NCBI RefSeq assembly: GCF_023375815.1
Contig: NZ_CP067412.1
Coordinates: 5,828,001-5,892,000, forward strand
DNA: 64,000 nt
From: Pseudomonas sp. HS6
GTDB taxonomy: Bacteria > Pseudomonadota > Gammaproteobacteria > Pseudomonadales > Pseudomonadaceae
Direction of reading: 5' to 3'
The notes under the pieces are model-generated. The model was given only the letters and a program-made list of their open reading frames with translations, did no database searches and was not told the origin of the DNA. Within the stretch, counting starts at the first letter, position 1. Each line of letters begins with the position of its first letter. The position numbers and the translations under genes were made by a program. This document shows, piece by piece, positions 54,901 through 63,400 of the stretch.

Positions 54901-57486
54901 ACAACAGATGTGCCGGGCGAGCCGGTTCAGGCCGCTGTTTCGGGTGACGGCATGGACACCGCGTTGCAGGCACGTGCCGATGACCTGGCAGTCGTCGGTG
55001 TGGCAGGGCAGTTTCCCGATGCTGACGATGTGCAAGCGTTCTGGGCGAATCTGCTGGCCGGGCGGCAGTGCACCGCCACAATTCCTGCGCAACGCTGGCC
55101 ACTGAAAGGCTTCGAGAACCCACGCAGTCCACTTGAAGGCGGGAGTTACACCTCGGCAGGTGGATTTGTGCGGGATGTCGACGCGTTCGACTATTCGTTT
55201 TTCAGTATCACCCCGCTCGAAGCTCAGCGCATGGATCCGCAGGAACGCCTGTTTCTGCAGAACGTTTATCAGACGTTCGCCGATGCGGGTTATCGGCGCG
55301 CAGATCTCAAAGGCAGTGAGACCGGCGTTTTTGTCGGGGTGATGAATGGCGGTTATGCCTGGCATCGTCCTGAAGACCCGAAAGACCCGATGCCAACGTC
55401 GCTGTTCTGGTCAATTGCCAATCGTGTTTCCTATCTGTTCGATCTCAAGGGGCCGAGCATGGCCATCGACACAGCCTGTTCGGCTTCGCTGACCGCGCTG
55501 CACCTGGCCTGCCAGGCTGTGCGCAATGGCGATTGCAGTCAGGCACTCGTCGGAGGGGTCAACCTGATCGTCAACCCACGCCATTACGAGCAGCTCTGCA
55601 GCCTGCACATGCTTTCGCGCTCAGGCACCTGCAGCCCGTTTGGCTCAGAAGCGGATGGTTTCGTCGACGGTGAGGGCGTCTGCTCGATTCTGATCAAACC
55701 CTATGCCGAAGCGATCCGCGCCAATGACCGTATCTATGGGGTGATCCGTGGTACTGCGATCAATGCCGGTGGCCAATCCAACGGATACTCGGCGCCCAAT
55801 CCTCAAGCGCAGTCGCGGGTCGTCGACAAGGCACTTGAACGTGCCGGGCTGACGGCGGCCGATATCGATTTTGTCGAAGCGCATGGCACCGGTACCGAGT
55901 TGGGTGATCCGATCGAGATCCGAGGTTTGAGCAGCGTGTTCGACGGACTCACACCGGGTTCGGTCGCCATCGGTTCGGTAAAGGGCAATGTCGGGCATCT
56001 GGAGTCGGCAGCGGGGATGACCGGTGTCATCAAGGTACTCAAACAATTACAGGCTCGCACGTTGGCACCTTCGATCAACGCGCAGCAGATCAACCCACTG
56101 TTGAACCTCGCCAGTACGCCGTTTTATCTGGTTCGGCAGCCCACGGTCCTGTCGGCGAACGGCACCCTGTACGGTTCGGTGAGCTCGTTTGGCGCGGGCG
56201 GGGCGAATGCCCACGCGGTGTTGCAATCGGTGCCGGCGCCGGTGGCCCAACCCGCGGGCGAGGTGAACATCGCGCTGTTGTCGGCGCGTACCGAGGCGGG
56301 TTTGCAACGGCAAATCGATGCGCTGCACGACTGGCTGGAGCAGCACGATCCGGCGCTCGGTGCGCTCAGCTACACCTTGTGTTGTGCACGGGAACACTTC
56401 GCCCACCGCGAAGGTTACGTGTTCTCCAGCAAGGCACAGTTATTGAGCCTGCTGCGTGAAGACCTGCAGCAGCGTGCGTCGGCACATACTGCCCCGGTCG
56501 ATCCCGCTTCGATTGCTGTGCCGGTCGGTTCCGCTTCGTTGACGGCGGCGCAGGCGGCTGAGCGGGTGCAGGCATTCAAGGCGGGCCAGGACATTGCGTG
56601 GTCGGCATTCTTTGCACGACGCGAGGTCATCTCGTTGCCCGGTTATCCGTTCGAAAAAACCCGGTCGTGGGTCAAGTCGAGTCAAAGTGCGTTCCATCAT
56701 GCCAATGATCTGGTGCGTCAGCATTCGATTCTCGGCAGCGAAATCGCACCGGCGGCGTGGGCACTTGCACATTGCCTGGAGAGCCGCCGCGACGTGAGCC
56801 TGAAGGCCGTGACCTGGCGCAGTGTCATACGTGATCTGGATGATGTGCTGCTGGACATCAACGGCGAGCGCTTCGAGTTGCGCTCACTGGACCACGCACA
56901 GATTTACTGCGAAGGCCTGCTGCAACCGGCAGTCGAACCTTCACGGCTGAACTGGCCGGCTGCCGACACCTCGACGAACTTGCTGGAACACCAGCAGATT
57001 TACCGGCAGTTCACTGATCTGGGTTATCGCTACGGCGAAGATCTGCGGCCTCTGCGATGGGCAAAGGTAGGGTCGAGCAGTGTCAGGACATTGATTGATG
57101 TGGGGCGTGACTGGGGTTATCGGATCTCGCCGGCCCTGATCGACGGTGGCTTGCAAACCGCTATTTTGATCCCGCAATTGCAGGGGCTGGGTGCCGATGA
57201 ACTGCTGGTGCCGTACCACTTGGGCGAGTTTCAGGTGTTGCGTATTCCGCAGCATGAAGCGGTGTTCTGTCATTGCGTGATGCGCCCGGCGCAGCCCGGT
57301 GATCGCTCGGTCACTTTCGATTTGCTGTTTAGTGATGGCCAGGGCAGTCCGCTGATTGTCATGCGCGAGTTGACGTCGGTGGTGGTGCATGAAAACGCGT
57401 TGAAAACCGTGCGTCCTGCCGGCGTCGAACGTGATTTTTCGGCGGTTCACCGGCCGTCCCGGATCGTCGCCTTCGACCTCGATTAA
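51910..57486 (+). CDS. lkcC: LkcC-like PKS: KR-cMT-ACP-ACP-KS-DH
   Basis: A 1858-residue trans-AT synthase with an excellent ribosome site (GGAGGTG). KR ~1-460: nucleotide loop GAAGGLG (224-230), B-type LDD, Ser345 and Tyr358; the Asn usually four residues after Tyr is Cys362. C-methyltransferase ~560-790 with SAM motif LEVGAGTG (610-617). Tandem ACPs with Ser834 (GVDS) and Ser944 (GIDS). KS ~990-1420 with Cys1190, His1325, His1363. C-terminal dehydratase-like domain with HSILGSEIAP (His1605) and DGGLQ (Asp1745). In lankacidin the equivalent protein is used iteratively. Confidence 0.88.
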   Translation: MSQPVLPFSQVASLVYAPKWQCSKLQLDTRPCIERDILVVVPAAQTATFDALKQWLPEAQSLLLTAENVERAGGMVESGAVSRIVFMSVTPWRDGVDDQAIKLFLQMNKRLAGLAHLRLDIVTVKSIVSPAAEAPTHPVDSVYMGLGQTAAKEFSGWDVRCFSLAAFTAEHFRAALQGHFPVESGQPVSLDHQQWWTPTLVAQPLTPVDSAKGFKQGGTYLIFGAAGGLGSMLAHYLASRYQARLILVGRRANADELLAALRPQAASVVYEQVDLTDAAAVTALMARYPQIDGIIHSALLLDDAVLSNMTEQALMRVLEPKLHGMVNLLNAVRGRDFDFVLLFSSIQSYIANAGQANYTAACVSKDALGGLLRDVLMVNTKVINWGYWGSIGIVASPLYRERMQKLQIGSIEAPEGLAIIEALLHSAVPQISVVKASTQALQRLRITPHPDVATASPVSDSLALLTAIVPTFDPHSEAVRRNIGLSLGLQNYARARLAQTTIPAVTVPRHAKLVAAINAISPSDGPTREQLLSEFPQSAGHVTLLDACLARYPQILSGEIDPLTVLFPEGSFALVEPVYRDNPLADYFNNIVAQVVDRFVRQQARPLQLLEVGAGTGSTCQFVLPVLRGSEATYTFTDLSHAFLNKARARFSEYGFVRYELCDIARPPTNDQRYDVIIATNVIHATADLPATLANVRDRLAPGGIFILNEITSCQDYATLTFGLTEGWWLSVDPYRIPNSPLVAAATWQSLLREAGFSATMGHGTEDQQVLVARLEPAGVVSAPVAGAAPSVDFGGDSRTKVEHWVRRVIADVLHAYEYEIDVNQPFNEYGVDSLIAMELLKPFKESLGYLPATVLFEHPTISRLAEHFLTEFSEQVQRAAGAMPDPAPGTEHAAAVVMPTAPAPAASSQQARVFLRQVIAETMLMEPDELEDTVPFKEYGIDSIISLELLKPLRERFGYLPATLLFEYPTVERLATYLEQHYPDAVAPQVTGPASMTTDVPGEPVQAAVSGDGMDTALQARADDLAVVGVAGQFPDADDVQAFWANLLAGRQCTATIPAQRWPLKGFENPRSPLEGGSYTSAGGFVRDVDAFDYSFFSITPLEAQRMDPQERLFLQNVYQTFADAGYRRADLKGSETGVFVGVMNGGYAWHRPEDPKDPMPTSLFWSIANRVSYLFDLKGPSMAIDTACSASLTALHLACQAVRNGDCSQALVGGVNLIVNPRHYEQLCSLHMLSRSGTCSPFGSEADGFVDGEGVCSILIKPYAEAIRANDRIYGVIRGTAINAGGQSNGYSAPNPQAQSRVVDKALERAGLTAADIDFVEAHGTGTELGDPIEIRGLSSVFDGLTPGSVAIGSVKGNVGHLESAAGMTGVIKVLKQLQARTLAPSINAQQINPLLNLASTPFYLVRQPTVLSANGTLYGSVSSFGAGGANAHAVLQSVPAPVAQPAGEVNIALLSARTEAGLQRQIDALHDWLEQHDPALGALSYTLCCAREHFAHREGYVFSSKAQLLSLLREDLQQRASAHTAPVDPASIAVPVGSASLTAAQAAERVQAFKAGQDIAWSAFFARREVISLPGYPFEKTRSWVKSSQSAFHHANDLVRQHSILGSEIAPAAWALAHCLESRRDVSLKAVTWRSVIRDLDDVLLDINGERFELRSLDHAQIYCEGLLQPAVEPSRLNWPAADTSTNLLEHQQIYRQFTDLGYRYGEDLRPLRWAKVGSSSVRTLIDVGRDWGYRISPALIDGGLQTAILIPQLQGLGADELLVPYHLGEFQVLRIPQHEAVFCHCVMRPAQPGDRSVTFDLLFSDGQGSPLIVMRELTSVVVHENALKTVRPAGVERDFSAVHRPSRIVAFDLD

Positions 57487-57499
57487 GAGAGGAACGCTC

Positions 57500-58348
57500 A
57501 TGTTGATAGGTATGTTTCCCGGCCAGGGATCACAGTCCCCTGGTATGGGGCGGGAGTTATTCGCCCGCTATGCACTGCAATGCGAAATCGCCGACGAGAT
57601 TCTCGGTTATTCGATCACTGCTCTGTGCAAGGGCGATGATGCTGCCCGGATGAACTCGACGGCCTATACCCAACCGGCGATTTTCTTCGTCAGTTGTCTG
57701 GCCTGGCTTGATCGTCAACAGCAGGGCGGCGACTTGCCCCAGTTACTGATCGGGCACAGCCTGGGTTTGTATGCCGCATTGTTCGGCGCCGGGGCTTTCG
57801 ACCTGGCGACCGGCCTGCGCCTGGTGGCCAAGCGAGGCGAGTTGATGGCGGCGGTGCAGGGTGGGGCGATGGCGGCGATCATCGGCGACAACGTCGAGCG
57901 TTTGCCCGAGCTGCTGCTTGAACATCAGTTTCATCAAATTGATGTCGCCAACTACAACAGCCCGGTGCAGGCCGTGATCAGCGGCAAGGCCGAGGACATC
58001 GACGCGGCGTGCAAAGCGCTGGAACAGCATGGCTTGCGATGTGTGCGGCTTCCCGTCAGCGGGGCGTTCCATTCCCGCTACATGGAGCCGGCCCGGTTGA
58101 ACTATGTCGCGTTCCTGCAACAGCAGACGCTGGGTTCTCCCGATGGACGGGTAGTTTCCAGCACGAGCGGCGAACGCCTCGGTCAGGCGCATTTACTGGA
58201 AGAAATGGCCCTGCAACTGGTGCGTCCGGTGCGTTGGACCCAAAGCATTCGCGCCTTGTGTTCACGCTTTGACGATATTGCCTTCGAGGAAATAGGACCG
58301 GGCCAGGTCTTGACCCGTCTGAACGCGCAATTGCTTGCGCACCACTGA
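57500..58348 (+). CDS. lkcD: LkcD-like free-standing malonyl-CoA:ACP transacylase
   Basis: A 282-residue acyltransferase that loads all the AT-less modules. Motifs: FPGQGSQ at the N-terminus, nucleophile Ser87 in GHSLG, and catalytic His191 in GAFHS, typical of malonyl-specific enzymes. I chose the ATG at 57500, 13 bp after the synthase gene, with AGAGGA upstream; the frame reaches back into the previous gene. Separate from the housekeeping fabD, which would lie in a fab operon. Confidence 0.9.
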   Translation: MLIGMFPGQGSQSPGMGRELFARYALQCEIADEILGYSITALCKGDDAARMNSTAYTQPAIFFVSCLAWLDRQQQGGDLPQLLIGHSLGLYAALFGAGAFDLATGLRLVAKRGELMAAVQGGAMAAIIGDNVERLPELLLEHQFHQIDVANYNSPVQAVISGKAEDIDAACKALEQHGLRCVRLPVSGAFHSRYMEPARLNYVAFLQQQTLGSPDGRVVSSTSGERLGQAHLLEEMALQLVRPVRWTQSIRALCSRFDDIAFEEIGPGQVLTRLNAQLLAHH

Positions 58349-58378
58349 ACAGCGCTTGAAGACACGGATGAGGTCGAT

Positions 58379-59791
58379 ATGAAACGCGAAAGGATTGCGA
58401 TTATTGGCGGTGGCGCCGCAGGTACGACGGCCGCCTGGCAGTTGCACACACTACATGATGTCACTCTGTTCGAGGCTGGCCCGCGATTGGGGGGGCACGC
58501 CTATACCCACCATTTCAATGTCGGTGAGGACACGTTGCACGTCGACATGGGAGTCGAATATTTCAACGAACGTCTGGCCCCCAACCTGTTCGCGATGCTG
58601 CAGCAGTTGGGCATCGAGACCTACATCGCGCCCATGTCGTTTCGCGCAGCATTTCCCGGGGTCGACAATGCCTGGAGCAACCTGCACGGCCGCGGGCACC
58701 TGCGCGAGGAACTGGCCGATGAGATCGACCGTTTTCATCTGGACATGACCCAGGTGCTCAGCGAAGGAGATCCGCGCTACAAGAAACTCAACATCGGACA
58801 GTTCCTCGCCGAGCGCAACTACTCCGAAGCCTTTAAACAGCAGGCATTGCTGCCCCTGTTGACGACGTTTTCCGGATGCAACGCACCCTCGCTGGAATAC
58901 ACGCTCATGTACGTCGCGGTTTCGTTCAACATGAGCCTGTTGTCGTTCTTCACGCCGGGTGTCTGGCGCAAGGCCAAGGGCGGCATCGACGGCTATCTGC
59001 GCCTGCTGGGCGAGATACTGGGGGCGCGCGTACGCCTTGCCTGCCCGATACGGCAAGTACGCAAGGAGGCCGGTCGTGGCTGGCGGGTTGAGACAGAACA
59101 AGGCGGCATTGAACATTTCGACAGTGTGATCTTTGCGACGCACGCCGATGTCACTCTCAAGTTGCTCGAAGCACCGAGTGCCGAACAACGGGACATTCTT
59201 TCGCGTTTCGACTATGTGCCGACCCGCAGTGTGCTGCACACCGATGAACAGCTGCTGGTTGAGGGCGGGCGCGGTGAGTACTGCGAGTTTTCCCGACCTG
59301 CCGGTCTCGAGGGCACGGATCATGGGCAACTGACGCGTATCAACAATGCCCTGGCGCCTTATGCCCATGTGCGTGAGCCGGTGTTGGTGACATTCGACCC
59401 CAAACAGGCCATTTCCCCCGAACGGCAAGTGTGTGAACAGCACTGGAAGTTGCCGAAGCTGCGCCCGGTCGACTTCTACCAGAAGTCGCGCTATCGCCGC
59501 ATTCAGGGGCTGGGGAAACTCTGGTACTGCGGCACCGACACCTCACTGACCGGTCACGAAGGGGCGGTGGTGTCGGGGTTGGTCATTGCCCACCGCCTGG
59601 GTGCCGACCATCCCTTTGCCGAAAATAATCTGGCGGCCATTCAGTTCAATGTCATCAAGGATCTGATGGGGGTGCACCGCCCCTCCGAGCGCTTCAAGGC
59701 GACACTGACCAACATGCTGTTCGCGGCTGCCAAGGGCACCTCGCTGCACAAGAGCCAGTCTCACAAATTCATCAAGGACGTCATCGTTTAA
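58379..59791 (+). CDS. lkcE: LkcE-like FAD amine (amide) oxidase
   Basis: A 470-residue flavoprotein. The ADP-binding motif IIGGGAAGTTAAW (8-20) and Glu32 (LFEAGPRLGG) bind FAD; the C-terminal YCGTDTSLTGHEGAVVSG closes the FAD site. Fold class: monoamine oxidase/phytoene desaturase. In lankacidin, LkcE oxidises the glycine-derived amide to an N-acyl imine and closes the macrocycle by a Mannich reaction. Glu60, in DMGVEYF, may correspond to the catalytic Glu reported near position 64 of LkcE; this needs an alignment. Alternative: a desaturase-like oxidoreductase. Confidence 0.8.
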   Translation: MKRERIAIIGGGAAGTTAAWQLHTLHDVTLFEAGPRLGGHAYTHHFNVGEDTLHVDMGVEYFNERLAPNLFAMLQQLGIETYIAPMSFRAAFPGVDNAWSNLHGRGHLREELADEIDRFHLDMTQVLSEGDPRYKKLNIGQFLAERNYSEAFKQQALLPLLTTFSGCNAPSLEYTLMYVAVSFNMSLLSFFTPGVWRKAKGGIDGYLRLLGEILGARVRLACPIRQVRKEAGRGWRVETEQGGIEHFDSVIFATHADVTLKLLEAPSAEQRDILSRFDYVPTRSVLHTDEQLLVEGGRGEYCEFSRPAGLEGTDHGQLTRINNALAPYAHVREPVLVTFDPKQAISPERQVCEQHWKLPKLRPVDFYQKSRYRRIQGLGKLWYCGTDTSLTGHEGAVVSGLVIAHRLGADHPFAENNLAAIQFNVIKDLMGVHRPSERFKATLTNMLFAAAKGTSLHKSQSHKFIKDVIV

Positions 59792-59839
59792 GCCGACTCA
59801 GCGGTTTAGCGAGCACATCATCTGACAGGGAGTTTCATT

Positions 59840-60394
59840 ATGTTGATCCAGGCCGACAACGTCTGCGTGGTTATTTTCAATATGCAACTGGAAATGATTC
59901 CGTTGCTGCATGAAGGCACGCAAGTGTTGAACAACTGCTGCTGGCTCGCCGATGTGGCGCAGACCCTCCAGGTGCCGACGCTGATTATCGAGCACAGCAA
60001 ACTCGGCGCATCGTCCCAGGCATTGAAAGAGGTAGCGGGCAGCGCCTCTTATCTTGAAAAGACCTGGTTCGACTGCAGCTCACATGACTCCATTGCCCAT
60101 CCACTTGAGGCTGTCGGCAGGCGCCAGGTGGTGCTGGCCGGGGCGGAGTCACATGTGTGCCTGCTGCAGTCTGCACTTGGCCTGCGCGAATCGGGGTATG
60201 AGGTCAGTGTGATGGCAGATGCGTGCAGTGCGCGCAACCTTTTCGACCACCAGCATGCGCTGGCCAATTTCGCGCAGGCAGGCATCCGCGTGCTGACCCG
60301 GGAAATGTTCTTCTTCGAATGCATCCGTCACTCCACGCGGCCCGACTACATCGAGCTGGCAATGAAATATCTGGACGGGCGATACATCCGCTAA
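59840..60394 (+). CDS. lkcH: Isochorismatase-like hydrolase (LkcH-like)
   Basis: A 184-residue member of the cysteine hydrolase family. The nucleophile Cys107 (AGAESHVCLLQSAL) and Lys74 are in place. The first triad residue, normally Asp in a hydrophobic-DMQ motif, is Asn14 (VVIFNMQ), so ordinary amidase activity is doubtful. The lankacidin cluster also has an isochorismatase-family gene of unclear role, by memory at a different position. Embedded between synthase genes here. Confidence 0.8.
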   Translation: MLIQADNVCVVIFNMQLEMIPLLHEGTQVLNNCCWLADVAQTLQVPTLIIEHSKLGASSQALKEVAGSASYLEKTWFDCSSHDSIAHPLEAVGRRQVVLAGAESHVCLLQSALGLRESGYEVSVMADACSARNLFDHQHALANFAQAGIRVLTREMFFFECIRHSTRPDYIELAMKYLDGRYIR

Positions 60395-60451
60395 ACGAAC
60401 AGAAGGATTGCCCGCAAGCCGGCTTCGATGGTTACCGAGAGATTTTTTTAT

Positions 60452-63400
60452 ATGGATATTTTCAAGCGTCATTTCGTCCCGACACCGATTGTTTCCGGGT
60501 CGGTTGCAGCGTTGCGCGGCGGTGTCCTGCTGACCGACAGTGATGAGTTCGCGCGCTGGGGCAGCACCGCTGGGCTGGCGGTCATTCAGACAGACATCGA
60601 ACGCCTGGCCGCAGCGGATGAACTGGAAAAACTCCTCTCACGCCTCGACGCCGGCCGTGCACACACGGTCCTTTGCGCATTGTCCGGGGAGTGCCCGCCC
60701 GCCGTTGAGCAATACTCCGCAGTCAGCCAATGCACTCAGGTTTTTCTGGCGCTGCTCAAGGGTTTGATCAAGCAGTCCAGAGCCATCACGCTGATTGGGC
60801 TGCGTCGTCACGATGCGCTGGCCGCGAGTGTGCTCGATGGCCTCGGGTTGTCGGCATGCCAGGAAACGACTCGCCTGCAATATGCCTCGCTGATCGTTGA
60901 GGGCGCGCTGACCTCGACATTGGCCGAAGCCATTGCCACGGTCTTGCAGCAACCAGGTGTTCGCTACCGTTTCGACGCGCACACTCTGGCGCGTGAGCAC
61001 CTTGAGCCGGTGGGCAATCCTCTTGCTGCGAGCGCTGAATCCGCCTTGCGCACCAACGCGTGCTACGTGGTCACGGGCGGCGGTGGCGGTGTCGGTCGGT
61101 TGTTGTGTCGATGGCTGTCTCGCGAGTACCGGGCCAAGGTCTGTGTGGTTGGTCGTTCGCCGGTGGATGACGAGCGACGCGCGATGCTTCTGGCGCACGG
61201 GGTAACCTCTTATGTGCAGGCCGATGTAGCAGACCGTCAGTCACTGGCGGGCGCTCTGCAACATTTCAAGGATCGTTATGGCGCCATTGACGGGGTTTTT
61301 CACTTGGCGGGCACCACGGCTGATCGCCTGTTGATCAATAAAAATCCGGCTGATGTCGAGCGAGTGCTGTTACCCAAGATTGCCGGCAGTCTGAATCTTT
61401 GGGCACTGGACTCACTGATACAGCCAGGTTTTGTCTGTCACTTCAGTTCCCTCAGTGGACTGGTGGGCAATGTCGGTCAGGCTGACTACGCCGCTGCGAA
61501 CGGTTTTATCGATGAGCTGACCGATTTCGTCAGTCGTCAGGCACCCGGCGGCCATGCGCGCTGGCAATCGATCAACTGGGGTTTGTGGGCTTCCGAAGGC
61601 ATGCAAATGGCCGAAGGCAGCAGTGAGTTACTGCCCTTGTCGGATGAGCAGGGGCTGGCGGCATTGCGCGGCATTCTTGATCAGAGCGCGCCACGGCTGG
61701 TGGCCTTCGCTGGCAGTCGCGCCGTACTGGGCACGCTGAACCCATCAAGTGACGGACAAACTGTCGCCGACGCAGTGGCCGCCGCGCAGCTGCCGGCCCA
61801 GGCCCAGGTCAGTGAGTGGCTGGGTTCACTGGTTCATACCTTCAGTGGTTTGCGCGATGTTTCGCAGGACGCATCGCTGGTGGCGCTGGGCGTGACATCG
61901 TCCGCGCTGATCAGCATTGTCTCGGCGGTAGAGCAACGGCTGAACGCCACTGGCATCGCAGTTTCCCTGAGCAAGGCGCTGATTTTCGATTATTCATCGA
62001 TCGGCGCATTGACGGACTATTTGCTGGCTACCCAGCCCGGAGCGCTGGCCGCAGCGTTTGCCAGTGAAAGGGTGCAGACATTGACGCCCATACCCGCCGT
62101 TGAGGCGATTGCGTCCGTGCCTGGTGCACAGGCCAACCTTGAGGCGCGCCTGACACAGTGGGTTCAAGAGGTGGTTCAGCGCTTCAGCGGTCTGTCCGCT
62201 CCGGCGGTGGGCGACAATCTGCTGGAGCGTGGCCTGGATTCGGTGGCCAGTATCAATATTGCCACCGAACTGGCACGACGCCTGTCGAGCCAAACCCCGG
62301 TCAACATCAGCAAGACACTGTTGTTTGAATATTCAAGCATCGGCCAGATCGTACGTTTTCTCACAGAGCGCTTTGCGGTGCAGGTGGCTGCCGTGCTGGA
62401 GACTGCCGTGGAGCAAACGGCGGCAGAGATCAAACCGGCTGACGTGACGGCGAAGGTGACGGCCGATGCCGGTGGCGATGCTGCGTCCGATACCAGCGTT
62501 CACTATCGTCCTGACGATATTGCGATTATCGGTGTGGCAGGCGAGTTTCCCGGGGCGGACAATCTGGCCCAGTTGTGGGCGTTGCTGGAGTCCGGGGCGG
62601 AGGCGATCAGTGTCATTCCCGCTGAGCGCTGGGACTGGCAGCTCGATTACTGCGCTGACCCCAAACAACCGGGCACCAGCTATGGTCGCCATGGCGGGTT
62701 TCTGCGGCGGGCCAAGCAGTTCGATCCAGGCTTTTTTTCCATCACGCCGATTGAGGCCGCGCGTCTGGACCCTCAGGAACGGCGGCTGCTGGAAATGGCC
62801 TACCATGCGCTGGAAGACGCCGGGCATTTTGCCTTTCCGCTGGAGAGCACTGGCGTCTTTACGGCGGCGATGTTCGGCCACTATCAAAACCTTAACGCTG
62901 CCAGTGCAGTGACGAGCAGTTCTTTCGCCTCGATCGCCAACCGCATTTCCTACACGTTCAATCTTCAAGGGCCGAGCCTGTGTGTCGATACCATGTGCTC
63001 GGGGTCGCTGACGGCCCTGCATCTGGCCATCAACAGTTTGCGCAGTGGCGAATGCGCTCAGGCGTTGGTCGGTGCGGTCAATATCATGCCGCATCCGGGC
63101 AAGTTCAAATTGCTCTCGGCAGGGCGTTTCCTGAGTCCCAGTGGGCGCTGCCACAGTTTTGGTATCGAAGCCGACGGTTATGTGCCGGGCGAGGGCGCCG
63201 TTGCCCTGTTGCTCAAACCGCTGGCCCACGCACAAGCCAACGACGACCGGATTCACGGCGTCATTCGTGCCAGTGCGCTGAATAGTGGCGGACGCTCCAG
63301 TGGTTTTACCGTGCCTTCGGCAAGAGCGCAGGAGCAAGTGATTCGTCAGGCGTTGAGCAAGTCGGGTGTGGAGGCCAGCCAGATCGATTACGTGGAAGCC

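Noticed and set aside
46195..57486. Possible acyltransferase domains inside the synthases
   Set aside because: After each KS the sequence passes through a short linker (ending in LPTYRF or LPGYPF) to the protein end or next domain; no GHSxG motif occurs. The only AT is the separate protein at 57500.
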